DNA from: Marinoscillum furvescens DSM 4134 | GTDB taxonomy: Bacteria > Bacteroidota > Bacteroidia > Cytophagales > Cyclobacteriaceae | Length of the DNA: 64,000 nucleotides | Assembly: GCF_003386095.1 (NCBI RefSeq) | Contig: NZ_QREG01000007.1 | Span: 124,001 to 188,000, forward strand | Direction of reading: 5' to 3' | Shown here: in pieces, positions 26,264-34,970 of the stretch | Numbering within the stretch: the stretch's first letter is position 1 | How the letters are laid out: the number at the start of each line of letters is the position of its first letter | The notes under the pieces: generated by a model | Databases searched by the model: none | What the model was told of the DNA's origin: nothing | Seen by the model: only the letters and a program-made list of their open reading frames with translations | Program-made: the position numbers and the translations under genes

Positions 26264-26836
26264 ATGAAAGACAAAGCACTTACACATGAAGAAAGCCTCA
26301 ATATGATCACAGCTATGATCCGGCAGGCAAAAAGCAATTACCAAAAAGGGGGGAGTTTTTACTTCTTACTCTGGGGGTGGGTAGTGATGTTAGCCAATTT
26401 CGCGCACTATTACTTTTTAAGTTTTACCAGTTTTGAACATCCATACATCGCTTGGCTTGTTACTATTCCAGCTGGGATTGGTTCTGCGATCTACGGTGCA
26501 AGACAGAAACAACAGGCAGGGGTGACTACTCCTATGGAGCGTTTGTATGGTCACGTGTGGGCAGCTGTGGGTGTGGGCATCATTCTGGCCCTGATGTTCA
26601 TGCGCCAATTAGACTTTAATCATAGCGCCGTTATTTTGCTCTTAGCAGCGATCGGTACCTATATTTCAGGTCAAATGTTGCGGTTCAAGCCACTGGTTTT
26701 TGGTGGAGTTGCATTGCTACTCGCTTCTATTCTAGCTTTTAATGTGCCGGTGGTTGATCAACTACTCGTTGGTGGAATTGGGATTTTAGCAGGATATTTG
26801 GTGCCGGGCTATTTACTTAAAAACAAGGAAAAATGA
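26264..26836 (+). CDS. Polytopic membrane protein paired with a winged-helix regulator
   Basis: The ATG at 26264 (MKDKALTHEESLNMI) gives 190 residues; an in-frame TTG 18 bases upstream is less likely because it lies inside the operator region. There are about five hydrophobic segments (FYFLLWGWVVMLANFAHYYF, VWAAVGVGIILALMFM, and others) after a short helical cytosolic N-terminus. The family is seen in Bacteroidota next to small PadR/MarR-like regulators; its function is unknown. The stop overlaps the regulator start by 4 nt (ATGA), so the two are translated together, which suggests the membrane protein senses or modifies a signal for the regulator. Confidence 0.8.
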   Translation: MKDKALTHEESLNMITAMIRQAKSNYQKGGSFYFLLWGWVVMLANFAHYYFLSFTSFEHPYIAWLVTIPAGIGSAIYGARQKQQAGVTTPMERLYGHVWAAVGVGIILALMFMRQLDFNHSAVILLLAAIGTYISGQMLRFKPLVFGGVALLLASILAFNVPVVDQLLVGGIGILAGYLVPGYLLKNKEK

Positions 26837-27120
26837 CAGGTTTTAAACCACTGGACCCACTTTTACATTCTCAATTGAGGCTGGCTGTGATGAGTTTGCT
26901 GATCGGTTTAGATTCTGCAGCTTTTACTTATATCAGAGAAAAGACAGGAGCTACCGCAGGAAATTTGAGTGTGCAGCTTGATAAGCTGAGTGAAGCAGGG
27001 TATATCGAGATAGAGAAGGGATATAATGGTAAAAAACCAGTGACAACCTGTAAGATAACTGCTCAGGGTGTAGAAGCATTTGAAAGCTATGTAAATGCCT
27101 TGAAAGAATACATCGGTTAA
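26833..27120 (+). CDS. Small winged-helix transcriptional regulator (HTH_34/MarR-like)
   Basis: A 95-residue protein consisting of a single winged helix-turn-helix domain: LRLAVMSLLIGLDSAAFTYI, then the recognition region TGATAGNLSVQLDKLSEAGY and the wing IEKGYNGKKPVTTCKI. This matches the family often annotated as winged-helix DNA-binding domain PF13601. Such proteins repress short operons. It overlaps the preceding membrane protein gene by 4 nt, and identical-spacing operator-like elements lie before that gene and before the following gene, consistent with autoregulation and control of both units. Confidence 0.88.
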   Translation: MTGFKPLDPLLHSQLRLAVMSLLIGLDSAAFTYIREKTGATAGNLSVQLDKLSEAGYIEIEKGYNGKKPVTTCKITAQGVEAFESYVNALKEYIG

Positions 27121-27136
27121 TTTTTTTGAAAATAAA

Positions 27137-27160
27137 GTTTATAAAATAAAGTAGTTTATA
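27137..27160 (+). promoter_or_regulatory. 24-bp element, copy 2: candidate operator abutting the next start codon
   Basis: GTTTATA at 27137-27143 and GTTTATA at 27154-27160, 17 nt apart as in copy 1; the block is identical to 26221-26244 at 20 of 24 positions. The last half-site touches the ATG at 27161. Binding here would block translation or transcription start of the downstream gene. Confidence 0.65.
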
Positions 27161-27682
27161 ATGAAAGTAATGTTGTTAGGATTGATTCTGATGGGCTTCT
27201 CAGGTCTTCAGGTGCAGGATTTCAAGGAAATCAGTCAGTTAAAGGTATCCAGGTTTGGCTTTATGGCCGGAAATTGGGAAGGTGAAGGTGCTATGACTCA
27301 GGGGCCTGGCACAGGGACAGTCACTCAGGTGACCGAGGAGGTATATTTTGATGTAGATAGTACGGTTTTGGTTTTTCGGGGGATTGGTAAGTTGGCAAGT
27401 GGTGAAAAGGTGCATGATGCCTTAGGTGTACTTTATTATGACCATTTCAAAAAATCTGTAAAGATCAATACGTGGGTGTCTAAAGGAATGCACACACAAG
27501 CTTCAGTGGAGTGGCTTGGGGATCAGCATTTTCGATGGTTTTTTGATGCAGGCCCCGATCGGGAGATTCGCTATACCATTCGGGTGAAGGATGACATATG
27601 GCATGAACAAGGTGAAATCAGTACCGATTCGGACGATTCCTGGACATTGTTCTTTGAAATGAAACTTTCAAGAGTTGACTAG
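27161..27682 (+). CDS. Secreted DUF1579-like protein in the regulator locus
   Basis: A 173-residue protein with a probable weak signal peptide (VMLLGLILMGFSGLQV). The sequence FGFMAGNWEGEGAMTQGPG and the beta-rich body resemble DUF1579 / lipocalin-like proteins that carry the -L-G-x-W-x-G- signature. The role is unknown; a binding function for a small hydrophobic ligand is a guess. It lies 40 bp after the regulator gene behind the second copy of the 24-bp element, so it is likely part of the same regulon. Its TAG stop overlaps the convergent vWA gene in a shared CTAG. Confidence 0.65.
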   Translation: MKVMLLGLILMGFSGLQVQDFKEISQLKVSRFGFMAGNWEGEGAMTQGPGTGTVTQVTEEVYFDVDSTVLVFRGIGKLASGEKVHDALGVLYYDHFKKSVKINTWVSKGMHTQASVEWLGDQHFRWFFDAGPDREIRYTIRVKDDIWHEQGEISTDSDDSWTLFFEMKLSRVD

Positions 27683-29727
27683 TAGGCTCCGAGGTATTTT
27701 CTCATAAACCACTCCGCTGAGAACACGAATGTTATGATCAGTATGATCCACCAGTTTCTTATCAGGGGGAAAGATTCTTTTTCTGTAGTGATCAGGTTTT
27801 GAAAGTTGGCTGATTCTAGTTCACGTAAAAGGCCGTTTCGCTCACTAAAGTGAAAAAACTGTCCTCCTGATTTGTTAGAAATACTTTTAAGTGCGTTGTG
27901 ATTGGCGGTAAGGTTAATGTTTTCTAATTGGATATCGCGTACAGCGAAAGATCCAGAACGGCTGGCAGGTTTGCCATTGATGGTTGTGGAGGCCCGGTAG
28001 CTGTAAATGCCAGCAGGCATGCTTCCTAAATTGAAACTGCTACTCCCCTGGCTGTCTACCAGCTCGTGTACTGATGCGTTGCCCACATCATCAGTGACTG
28101 TAAGCGTGATTTTGTTGCCATAGATTCGTTCATAGATTTCGCTGTAGACTTCTGTGTCTATCATCACGCGTTCACCTATTGTGTATTGCTCATCTCGCGG
28201 TTTTACCCGAAATCTATCTTTGTTTTCCTTTATGCTGAGGTATTGCACCGTTTTCACTATCAGCTCATCAAACAATTCCGCTTTTTCTTCAGTGGCAGCC
28301 TCCTGCAGCCTCCATTTCCAAATACCACTACCAGTGGTTACGGCAGTTTTTTGACCTCCTCTGGATGCAAAAGCCATCAGCGGCCTATCCGTAGTTACGC
28401 TTCCGATGGTTTGGAAAAGCAGGGCTTCTGCTATGTCTGATAGCTGATATGTACCAAAAGGAGCCTGTATTGGCGGATAGGTGGTAAATAGCTCCACTAG
28501 CTCTTCGTTGAGTTCAAATTTGGAGAAAGCGGTGTTGTAGGCACCCCTTACCAGATCTTTTTTATTGCCTCTGGTTTGGATCGAAACTACGTCTGCAAGT
28601 TGGTTGGTGAGGCTGGCCCTGGTCCGCGGACCAAAAATATACCACTTCCCGTCTGACTCAAAATTGCCATAGTTTACCCCACTAAATGCTTGATGCTCGA
28701 TGATGAGGTCGTATTTTAGCAGGGTTGGTTTTTCGGTAAGTCCGGGTATAAAAACAGACGTTTCGTAGTTGGAAGCACTGGCAATAGCTTGCCTCAAGGC
28801 GCTGATGTCTGGATGTGGAGCTGGGGCTAAAATTAGGATTTGGTCTTTTCCTTCTATCACATCTATGTAGATGTCACGCACGTTGTTTTCTTGTGAAGAT
28901 TCTCCAGGTAAGCTTTCGCAGATTAGCGTTAGTCTTCTAAATCCTGCATCGTTTGCCTGCAGTAAAAAGTCTGTTTCTACAATGGGAGCCGTGAGCTTGA
29001 GGTTTTTTGATGCCAGGGTTTGATTGCCCTCTTTTATGGTAAGTGTGATTTGCTCTCCTGTAAAACCTTTTTGATACAATGTCACCATTACAGGAAACTG
29101 GTTGCCCTGATAGGCAACCTGATTGTTGCGCACATTTCTAATGGCAATATCTTTAGGGGGGATGGTGTCTCCTAGTCCTAGTGTATAGATAGGTTGGTTG
29201 TAAGTTAAGAAAGCCGGCGATTGCCCCTGATTATAGATGCCATCTGATGCGAGTATAATCGCAGAGAGGTTGTGGTCTTCGTAATCATTTTCGATTTGTC
29301 GGAGTAGTGCGCTGATATTGGATGTTTTGCCGTCAAATGTGAGCGAATCTGAAAAGTGCCCGGACATAGGCTGCACGGCTACACTATGTTTTGAGCTTAG
29401 CTGCTCCTTTAGGTTTAGAACCCAGGAGTTAATGTCATTTGCAGTAGCGTTGGTGTTTCTCATGAGTATAGACTCTGAGTTGTCTACAGCCAGCACTACC
29501 AGAGGCTTGGTGGTCTCATTGATAAAGAGCTGCAATACCGGGTTGAGTAATAGCAATAGGATTAGAAAAATTCCTGTAAGCCTCAGGAAACCCAATAAGA
29601 TGTTGGCCTTCTTGCCCCAGGGACGGCTGGTTTTGGAGTAGAGCAGCACAGAAAGCCCACCTGCCAGCAGTACAGCAGCAAATACCCAAACAGGAGAAAC
29701 ATCTAATGAATACCAGCTATTTTCCAT
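27679..29727 (-). CDS. Membrane protein with von Willebrand A-like domain
   Basis: A 682-residue protein. Two N-terminal membrane helices (WVFAAVLLAGGLSVLLY and LTGIFLILLLLLNPVLQLFI) precede a vWA-like domain whose MIDAS motif DxSxS appears as DNSES in VVLAVDNSESI. A C-terminal helix (WWIILIITFVFSAEWFM) returns to the membrane, so most of the protein faces the periplasm. Ig-like and glutamine amidotransferase-like segments lie between, as in the BatA-related and DUF4159-type large membrane proteins of Bacteroidota. No MoxR ATPase or Bat partner is adjacent, so it acts alone or with genes elsewhere. Function is unknown. Confidence 0.8.
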   Translation of the reverse strand: MENSWYSLDVSPVWVFAAVLLAGGLSVLLYSKTSRPWGKKANILLGFLRLTGIFLILLLLLNPVLQLFINETTKPLVVLAVDNSESILMRNTNATANDINSWVLNLKEQLSSKHSVAVQPMSGHFSDSLTFDGKTSNISALLRQIENDYEDHNLSAIILASDGIYNQGQSPAFLTYNQPIYTLGLGDTIPPKDIAIRNVRNNQVAYQGNQFPVMVTLYQKGFTGEQITLTIKEGNQTLASKNLKLTAPIVETDFLLQANDAGFRRLTLICESLPGESSQENNVRDIYIDVIEGKDQILILAPAPHPDISALRQAIASASNYETSVFIPGLTEKPTLLKYDLIIEHQAFSGVNYGNFESDGKWYIFGPRTRASLTNQLADVVSIQTRGNKKDLVRGAYNTAFSKFELNEELVELFTTYPPIQAPFGTYQLSDIAEALLFQTIGSVTTDRPLMAFASRGGQKTAVTTGSGIWKWRLQEAATEEKAELFDELIVKTVQYLSIKENKDRFRVKPRDEQYTIGERVMIDTEVYSEIYERIYGNKITLTVTDDVGNASVHELVDSQGSSSFNLGSMPAGIYSYRASTTINGKPASRSGSFAVRDIQLENINLTANHNALKSISNKSGGQFFHFSERNGLLRELESANFQNLITTEKESFPLIRNWWIILIITFVFSAEWFMRKYLGAY

Positions 29728-29740
29728 ACAATAAGTGATA

Positions 29741-29771
29741 GGAGCCGAAGGCTTGTGATACCAACGGCTCC
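29741..29771 (-). terminator. Inverted repeat between fabG and the vWA gene
   Basis: GGAGCCG (29741-29747) pairs with CGGCTCC (29765-29771). Both flanking genes run on the minus strand. The T-run is poor, so it may attenuate rather than end the fabG transcript. Confidence 0.45.
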
Positions 29772-29803
29772 ATCAGTGTTGTGTTTTATTTAGTGGGGTT
29801 AAA

Positions 29804-30550
29804 TTAGGTGAGCATACCGCCATCTACCTGAATCACCTGTCCAGTGATATAGGCAGACATGTCAGAGCCCAGGAAAACGCACGCATTGGCTACATCTTCT
29901 GGCTGACCGCCACGCTTGAGCGGAATAGCATCTCTCCAGCTTTGAACAGTTTTTTCGTCCAGAGCATCTGTCATTTCGGTTTCGATAAATCCAGGAGCAA
30001 TCACATTGCTACGCACACCTCTGGAGCCGAGCTCCAGTGCTACGGATTTAGTAAACCCTACGATACCTGCTTTAGATGCTGCATAATTGGCTTGACCTGC
30101 ATTTCCCTTTACACCTACTACAGAAGACATATTGATGATGGATCCTGTTTTGGCTTTCATGAAAGTTCTGGCAGCAGCTTTTACAGTATTGAAGCATGAC
30201 TTTAGGTTTACATTCATGATCTCATCCCAGTGCTCTTCTGACATTCTCAGCAATAGATTGTCACGAGTGATGCCGGCATTGTTGATGAGGACATCTAGTC
30301 CTCCGAAATCCGCCACTACTCCAGAGATGAGGTCCTGTGCTGCTTGAAAATCTGATGCATCTGACCGGTATCCTTTTGCTTGTATGCCAAAGGCTTCCAG
30401 TTCTTTTACGAGCGCTTCGCCCTTCTCTACGCTGGATAGATAGGTGAAAGCTACATTGGCTCCATTTTCAGCATATTTTAGCGCTATTGCTCTACCGATT
30501 CCTTTTGATGCACCCGTGATTAGTGCTGTTTTTCCTTCCAGTAATTTCAT
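29804..30550 (-). CDS. fabG: 3-oxoacyl-[acyl-carrier-protein] reductase
   Basis: A 248-residue short-chain dehydrogenase of FabG type. The NADPH loop is TGASKGIG, the structural motif is NNAGITRDNL, and the catalytic triad is Ser in NMSSVVG plus YAASK. The C-terminal VAPGFIETEMTDAL and GQVIQVDGG are typical of FabG rather than other SDRs. It reduces 3-oxoacyl-ACP to 3-hydroxyacyl-ACP in each round of fatty acid elongation. Not in a fatty acid operon here; upstream is a divergent Hpt-like gene, about 200 bp away. Confidence 0.95.
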   Translation of the reverse strand: MKLLEGKTALITGASKGIGRAIALKYAENGANVAFTYLSSVEKGEALVKELEAFGIQAKGYRSDASDFQAAQDLISGVVADFGGLDVLINNAGITRDNLLLRMSEEHWDEIMNVNLKSCFNTVKAAARTFMKAKTGSIINMSSVVGVKGNAGQANYAASKAGIVGFTKSVALELGSRGVRSNVIAPGFIETEMTDALDEKTVQSWRDAIPLKRGGQPEDVANACVFLGSDMSAYITGQVIQVDGGMLT

Positions 30551-30749
30551 GTGTTACAATTTTGATTCTTGCTGTCTACTGTGGACAGCTTAATTGCTGG
30601 TTTTACCAAATTAAAAATAATGTGCTCATTTATAAATCTGCGATGTGCAGAATATCCATAAGCCTGGTTTAGACTTGGCAAAATAACTACTTAGTGGCTA
30701 AAAGACCTTGTGTCAACAGCTTTAAAATCATCTGCATGATTTTTGAGTG

Positions 30750-31379
30750 ATGGGTATTATGTGTTGGACTCATCTGGAAAAATATCTAAACAATGACTTT
30801 TCTTATTTTTCAGTAGGATATGGGGGATGTGATCCATTTATAGAAAGGGTACTCCAGCGAGTTTTAGACAGGCACGGGCTGGTATTGGACCATGAAGCAG
30901 AGCTTTGCTTTACAGAAAACCAGATGGAAGCAAGCCAGCAGTCTATTTTAATCAGCAACTGGCCTAATAAGCACGTGGCTGGATGGTGTAAAGCTCCTTT
31001 TGCAGAGTATAACCTGTTAAATACAATGTTTTACGGGCAAATGCTGGTTGTAGCCGAAGGGAAGCAGATGAAGGCACCTGCCGTGGAAGCATTTGTAGGC
31101 AGGGGTGAAGATTTGAAGGATACCCTTGCAGATTTTCTTGATGGTTTGATAACCAGTTTTCGTCAGTTAGTGGAGGCAGCTTACCACCAGGATAATGAAG
31201 CGGTTCGGTTTATAGCTCATCGCATGCAGTCCAGTCTGGGGTACTATCCTGTAGGTGATTTATCACCCTGTCTTCGGGAGTTGGAGGAGGGGCAGCTGGT
31301 AAGTCACGAAGACTTGTTGGGTGAGGTTTTTGATCGCATTCATACGCTATTCGCCTCGCTGGTCAATGAATACTTCTAG
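30750..31379 (+). CDS. Probable histidine-phosphotransfer (Hpt) protein with divergent N-terminal domain
   Basis: Start ATG 30750 gives 209 residues; a GTG one codon upstream is also possible. The C-terminal part (about 125-209) is all helical and contains AHRMQSSLGYY, which fits the Hpt phospho-acceptor helix pattern (A-H-x-L-K-x-S); the histidine is about residue 157. The N-terminal 110 residues (for example SQQSILISNWPNKHVAGW) could be a degenerate receiver domain lacking the phospho-acceptor Asp. It converges on, and overlaps by 33 bp, an NtrC-type response regulator gene, which supports a phosphorelay role. This is an inference from weak motif similarity. Confidence 0.6.
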   Translation: MGIMCWTHLEKYLNNDFSYFSVGYGGCDPFIERVLQRVLDRHGLVLDHEAELCFTENQMEASQQSILISNWPNKHVAGWCKAPFAEYNLLNTMFYGQMLVVAEGKQMKAPAVEAFVGRGEDLKDTLADFLDGLITSFRQLVEAAYHQDNEAVRFIAHRMQSSLGYYPVGDLSPCLRELEEGQLVSHEDLLGEVFDRIHTLFASLVNEYF

Positions 31380-32702
31380 ATCGTATTTTTTTATTTTGTC
31401 ATACAATGTAGACCGATCGATATTGAGCAGTCTGGCTGTTTTTGACTTGTTGTAGTTTGTTTTTATCAGCGTTTCTTTAATCATCGTTATTTCTCGGTTT
31501 TGTTTCATCGACTTAAGGTCGGCTTTAGATTCTAGAGCAGACCGGGTGCTAAGAAAATCAGGCAGACTTGCAGGGCTTAGGCTGGTGCTTTTTTCCAGCA
31601 ATACGGCTCGTCGGATCACATTTTTTAGTTCACGAATATTGCCTGGCCACCTGTAGTTTTTAATGAGTTGTTTAGCTTCAGGGCTAATCGAGGTGACGTT
31701 TCTGCCAAACTCCTGGTTGTAAGTTTGGATAAACTGCTCCACAAAGTCCATTAAGTCTTCGGAGCGTTCACGCAGTGGAGGGATATCTATTTGAAACTCA
31801 TTGATACGGTGATACAGGTCTTCTCGAAAATTTTCGGAGGATGTTTGTTCACCCAAAGGCTCATTGGTGGCAGCTATGATGCGTACATCTACTTTTTGGG
31901 GAGTGGTGTCTCCTACTTTTCTTATCGTTCGCTCTTCTATGGCGCGGAGCAGTTGTACTTGTATGTCATAAGACAGATTGCCAATTTCATCCAAAAACAG
32001 GGTGCCAGTATTGGCAGCACTAAACTGGCCTTCTTTGTTGCTTGTTGCCCCAGTAAAAGCTCCTTTTACGTGGCCAAAAAGCTCACTGCCTGCCAGGTCT
32101 TTGGACAATGCGCCACAGTCTACTGCTACAAATGGTTTATCACTTCGTGTGCTATGGTCGTGAATATACCTGGAAAGGTATTCTTTACCTGTGCCACTTT
32201 CTCCGAGGATCAATACTGACAGGTCAGTTTCTGCCACAAGGTGAGCTTGTTCCAGGGTTTGCTGAAAGGCAGCGCTTTTGCCTTTTATAAAGTCAGGTTT
32301 CGACGAAGGTGTGCTGGTTGGTTTTTGTGTTGGTTTTGGGGATGATGTGGCTTCCTCAATGATCCGAAGGAGTTCTTCATGGTCTATGGGTTTGGTGATG
32401 TATTCGTGTGCTCCTTTTTTCATTGCAGCCACGGCACTTTTCACCTGCCCAAAGGATGTCATTAAGATTACGGGGAGTTCTTTTTTTATGGTCTTAATGG
32501 TCTCTAGTAGTGAGAGTCCATCTTCGTCGGGGAGCCTCACATCTGTGAGTATGAGGTCTGGCTCTTCTTTGTCCAGGAGTCTTTTGGCTTCCTGGGTAGA
32601 GTGTGCGCGTATGGGGGTATAGTTGTTTCGAGCCAAATATTTCCCAAGCATAGACGCAAATGGTCGGTCATCTTCTACGATCAATATTTTCACAATATTC
32701 AT
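31347..32702 (-). CDS. Sigma-54-dependent response regulator, NtrC family
   Basis: A 451-residue protein starting MNIVKILIVEDD; the upstream open frame lacks domain homology. The receiver domain covers 1-115 with phospho-acceptor Asp54 in LILTDVRLPDEDG. The AAA+ domain has Walker A GESGTGKE and the sigma-54 contact loop GAFTGA in HVKGAFTGATSN, plus FLDEIGNLS as Walker B. The C-terminal Fis-type helix-turn-helix is TNYNKSKTARLLNIDRSTLY. It activates sigma-54 promoters after phosphorylation. No kinase gene is adjacent; the convergent Hpt-like protein could be its phosphodonor. Confidence 0.95.
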   Translation of the reverse strand: MNIVKILIVEDDRPFASMLGKYLARNNYTPIRAHSTQEAKRLLDKEEPDLILTDVRLPDEDGLSLLETIKTIKKELPVILMTSFGQVKSAVAAMKKGAHEYITKPIDHEELLRIIEEATSSPKPTQKPTSTPSSKPDFIKGKSAAFQQTLEQAHLVAETDLSVLILGESGTGKEYLSRYIHDHSTRSDKPFVAVDCGALSKDLAGSELFGHVKGAFTGATSNKEGQFSAANTGTLFLDEIGNLSYDIQVQLLRAIEERTIRKVGDTTPQKVDVRIIAATNEPLGEQTSSENFREDLYHRINEFQIDIPPLRERSEDLMDFVEQFIQTYNQEFGRNVTSISPEAKQLIKNYRWPGNIRELKNVIRRAVLLEKSTSLSPASLPDFLSTRSALESKADLKSMKQNREITMIKETLIKTNYNKSKTARLLNIDRSTLYDKIKKYDLEVFIDQRGE

Positions 32703-32837
32703 ACAGCTTAGTCCTGCGCATCCAGCTGCCAAATATTGCACCAAAGCAAAATAGTGATGCTTAACTGCCCAGAGAGACCTGTTGGGCTTTTTGCTTTTGC
32801 CAATTTGATTAAAGTGTTTTCAAGAATGAGAAAGAAA

Positions 32838-32868
32838 AAAGCCCGCCCACATGAGTGAGCGAGCTTTT
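32838..32868 (-). terminator. Rho-independent terminator of the PepSY-like gene
   Basis: On the minus strand a GC-rich stem (plus arms 32838-32850 and 32855-32867, AAAGCCCGCCCAC with GTGAGCGAGCTTT, one mismatch) is followed by a T-run. It sits 24 bp after the stop of the gene at 32892-33212. Confidence 0.85.
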
Positions 32869-32891
32869 CGGGATACAGGTGTTATAGGGGA

Positions 32892-33212
32892 CTAAGCGTC
32901 TTTGGTATCACCTTCTTTATCAAAAGTTTGTTTTTCAACTTGTCCTTGGTCGTTTTTAAACTGTACTTCGTACATCGTTTCACCATCTTTGATTACGCGG
33001 TATGCTTTGTGGATTTCCCACTGAGCATAGTCGCTATTGGCAATTGCTCTGCTCACTTTGGCTGGCAATTTGTTCTTGTCAATTTCAGCCTTTGTGCTTT
33101 GCTGCTCTATGCCTTGCTCTGTGATAGGAGCTCCACTCTGAGCAATGGTGGCTGATGCTACGAAAAATGAAAGAACTGCTGCGCTAAAGATTGTTTTTAC
33201 TGTGGTTTTCAT
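32892..33212 (-). CDS. Small secreted PepSY-like protein (DUF2874 type)
   Basis: A 106-residue protein with a signal peptide cut after SATIAQ. The mature part matches the PepSY-like/DUF2874 pattern: LPAKVSRAIANSDYAQWEIHKAYRV, then YEVQFKNDQGQVEKQTFDKEG. These are small periplasmic proteins common in Bacteroidota; a binding or inhibitor role has been proposed for PepSY domains but is not shown for this type. It is a single gene with its own terminator. About 275 bp upstream hold the divergent lpd promoter. Confidence 0.85.
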   Translation of the reverse strand: MKTTVKTIFSAAVLSFFVASATIAQSGAPITEQGIEQQSTKAEIDKNKLPAKVSRAIANSDYAQWEIHKAYRVIKDGETMYEVQFKNDQGQVEKQTFDKEGDTKDA

Positions 33213-33488
33213 AACGATTCAATTGTTTGTGGTTTTACTTAATGTAATTTGGTTTGTAGTAGTAACAGAATGATGCCAATACCATTTAAATTCATAAAAC
33301 ACTGATATACAGGCACATGTAAATTTGTGTTGATTGGTAATGTGTTGGGAAACTCTACAGTTTGTGGGAGAATCCTACAGATGTGGGCTTCTAGGCCCGG
33401 TAGAATGTGTAGTTGGGTTTTTTTCTAAAGCCTCCTGACTTAAATTTGCCAGCGGTTGATACCCATTACTTAAACAAAACACAGAAAT

Positions 33489-34883
33489 ATGGCATCACAA
33501 TATGATTTAATAGTAATAGGCAGTGGGCCTGGTGGATACGTAGCGGCAATCAGAGCTTCTCAGCTAGGCATGAAGGTAGCAGTAGTGGAGAAGGCAGAGT
33601 TGGGCGGAATTTGTCTCAACTGGGGCTGTATTCCTACTAAGGCATTGCTGAAAAGTGCTCAGGTTTTCGAATATATCTCTCATGCCAAGGATTATGGAAT
33701 CGACGTGAAAGATGCCTCTGTTGATTTTGGGGGTATGGTAAAAAGAAGCCGTGAAGTAGCTGCGGGAATGAGCAAGGGTATTCAGTTTTTATTCAAGAAA
33801 AATAAGATTGAAGTACTCAATGGTTTTGGAAAAATCCAAAAGGGTAAAAAAGTAGAAGTAGAAGACGATAAAGGTAAAAAGACGGTTTACCAGGCCAAAA
33901 ACATCATATTGGCCACAGGTGGTCGTTCGAGAGAGTTGCCAGCGATGCCTATAGATAATGAAAAAATTATCGGTTATCGCAAGGCGATGGTAATGGACAA
34001 GCAGCCTAAGAAAATGGTAGTGGTAGGTTCTGGTGCCATCGGTGTTGAGTTTGCGTATTTCTACAATTCAATAGGCACTGAAGTAACCATAGTAGAGTTT
34101 ATGGATCGTGTGGTGCCTGTGGAAGACGAAGAGGTGAGCAAAGCACTTGAGCGCAACTTCAAGAAGAATGGCATCAAAGTGATGACCAGTAGTGAGGTAA
34201 CCAAAGTAGATACCAAGGGCACAGGCTGCAAAGTGACCGTGAAGACTAAGAAGGGCGAAGAGCAGTTGGACTGTGATGTAGTGCTTTCTGCAGTGGGTGT
34301 AGCTACTAACCTGGAGGGTGTTGGCCTGGAAGAGACTGGTGTGAAAACCGAAAAAGGCAAAGTAATAGTAGATGATTACTATAAGACCAATGTAGATGGT
34401 GTATATGCCATAGGCGATATCGTACACGGGCCGGCTTTGGCGCACGTGGCTTCTGCAGAGGGTATCATCTGTGTAGAAAAGATCGCTGGTGAAAACCCAC
34501 AGCCTCTCGACTATGGTAATATCCCAGGATGTACCTATTGTTCTCCGGAGATTGCCTCTGTAGGTATGACCGAAAAACAAGCTAAAGAAGCTGGTTATGA
34601 AATCAAGGTAGGGAAATTCCCGTTCTCTGCGTCAGGTAAGGCAAGTGCTGCTGGCCATAAGGATGGTTTCGTTAAAGTGATTTTTGATGCCAAGTATGGT
34701 GAGTGGTTGGGCTGCCACATGATTGGCGCCAATGTGACTGAGATGATCGCTGAGGCTGTAGCGGCTCGTAAGCTGGAAACTACAGGACATGAATTGATCA
34801 AGACCGTGCATCCACACCCTACCATGAGTGAGGCTGTGATGGAAGCAGCAGCAGCAGCTTACGATGAGGTGATACATATCTAA
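33489..34883 (+). CDS. lpdA: Dihydrolipoyl dehydrogenase
   Basis: A 464-residue flavoprotein disulfide reductase. FAD binding is GSGPGGYVAA, the redox-active pair is Cys-x4-Cys in GGICLNWGCIPTKALL, the NAD motif is GSGAIGVEFAYF, the second FAD motif is GVYAIGDI, and the C-terminal catalytic His-Glu pair is in HPHPTMSEAVME. It reoxidises dihydrolipoamide in 2-oxoacid dehydrogenase complexes and the glycine cleavage system. No E1 or E2 genes are adjacent, so it probably serves several complexes. It is monocistronic with a strong terminator behind it. Confidence 0.96.
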   Translation: MASQYDLIVIGSGPGGYVAAIRASQLGMKVAVVEKAELGGICLNWGCIPTKALLKSAQVFEYISHAKDYGIDVKDASVDFGGMVKRSREVAAGMSKGIQFLFKKNKIEVLNGFGKIQKGKKVEVEDDKGKKTVYQAKNIILATGGRSRELPAMPIDNEKIIGYRKAMVMDKQPKKMVVVGSGAIGVEFAYFYNSIGTEVTIVEFMDRVVPVEDEEVSKALERNFKKNGIKVMTSSEVTKVDTKGTGCKVTVKTKKGEEQLDCDVVLSAVGVATNLEGVGLEETGVKTEKGKVIVDDYYKTNVDGVYAIGDIVHGPALAHVASAEGIICVEKIAGENPQPLDYGNIPGCTYCSPEIASVGMTEKQAKEAGYEIKVGKFPFSASGKASAAGHKDGFVKVIFDAKYGEWLGCHMIGANVTEMIAEAVAARKLETTGHELIKTVHPHPTMSEAVMEAAAAAYDEVIHI

Positions 34884-34898
34884 AATGAACGAATAAAT

Positions 34899-34924
34899 GC
34901 CCCGGTGAATCGGGGCTTTTTTTT
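34899..34924 (+). terminator. Rho-independent terminator of lpd
   Basis: GCCCCG (34899-34904) pairs with CGGGGC (34911-34916), followed by eight T. Located 15 bp after the lpd stop. Confidence 0.92.
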
Positions 34925-34945
34925 ACCATTAAAAAATGACTAAAT

Positions 34946-34967
34946 TTGTCAATAATTAAATTGTCAA
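34946..34967 (+). promoter_or_regulatory. Direct TTGTCAA repeats before the XRE-Fic gene (candidate operator)
   Basis: TTGTCAA occurs at 34946-34952 and 34961-34967, 15 nt apart, and a TGAC in inverse sense lies at 34937-34940. They sit immediately before the TTG start of a gene that encodes an XRE DNA-binding domain, so autoregulation is plausible. Confidence 0.4.
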
Positions 34968-34970
34968 GTT

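Noticed and set aside
33241-33300. Possible sigma-54 promoter (TTGGCA...) upstream of the PepSY-like gene
   Set aside because: Only the -24 half resembles the consensus; the -12 TTGC is missing at the right spacing, so the proximity to the NtrC-type regulator is not enough.
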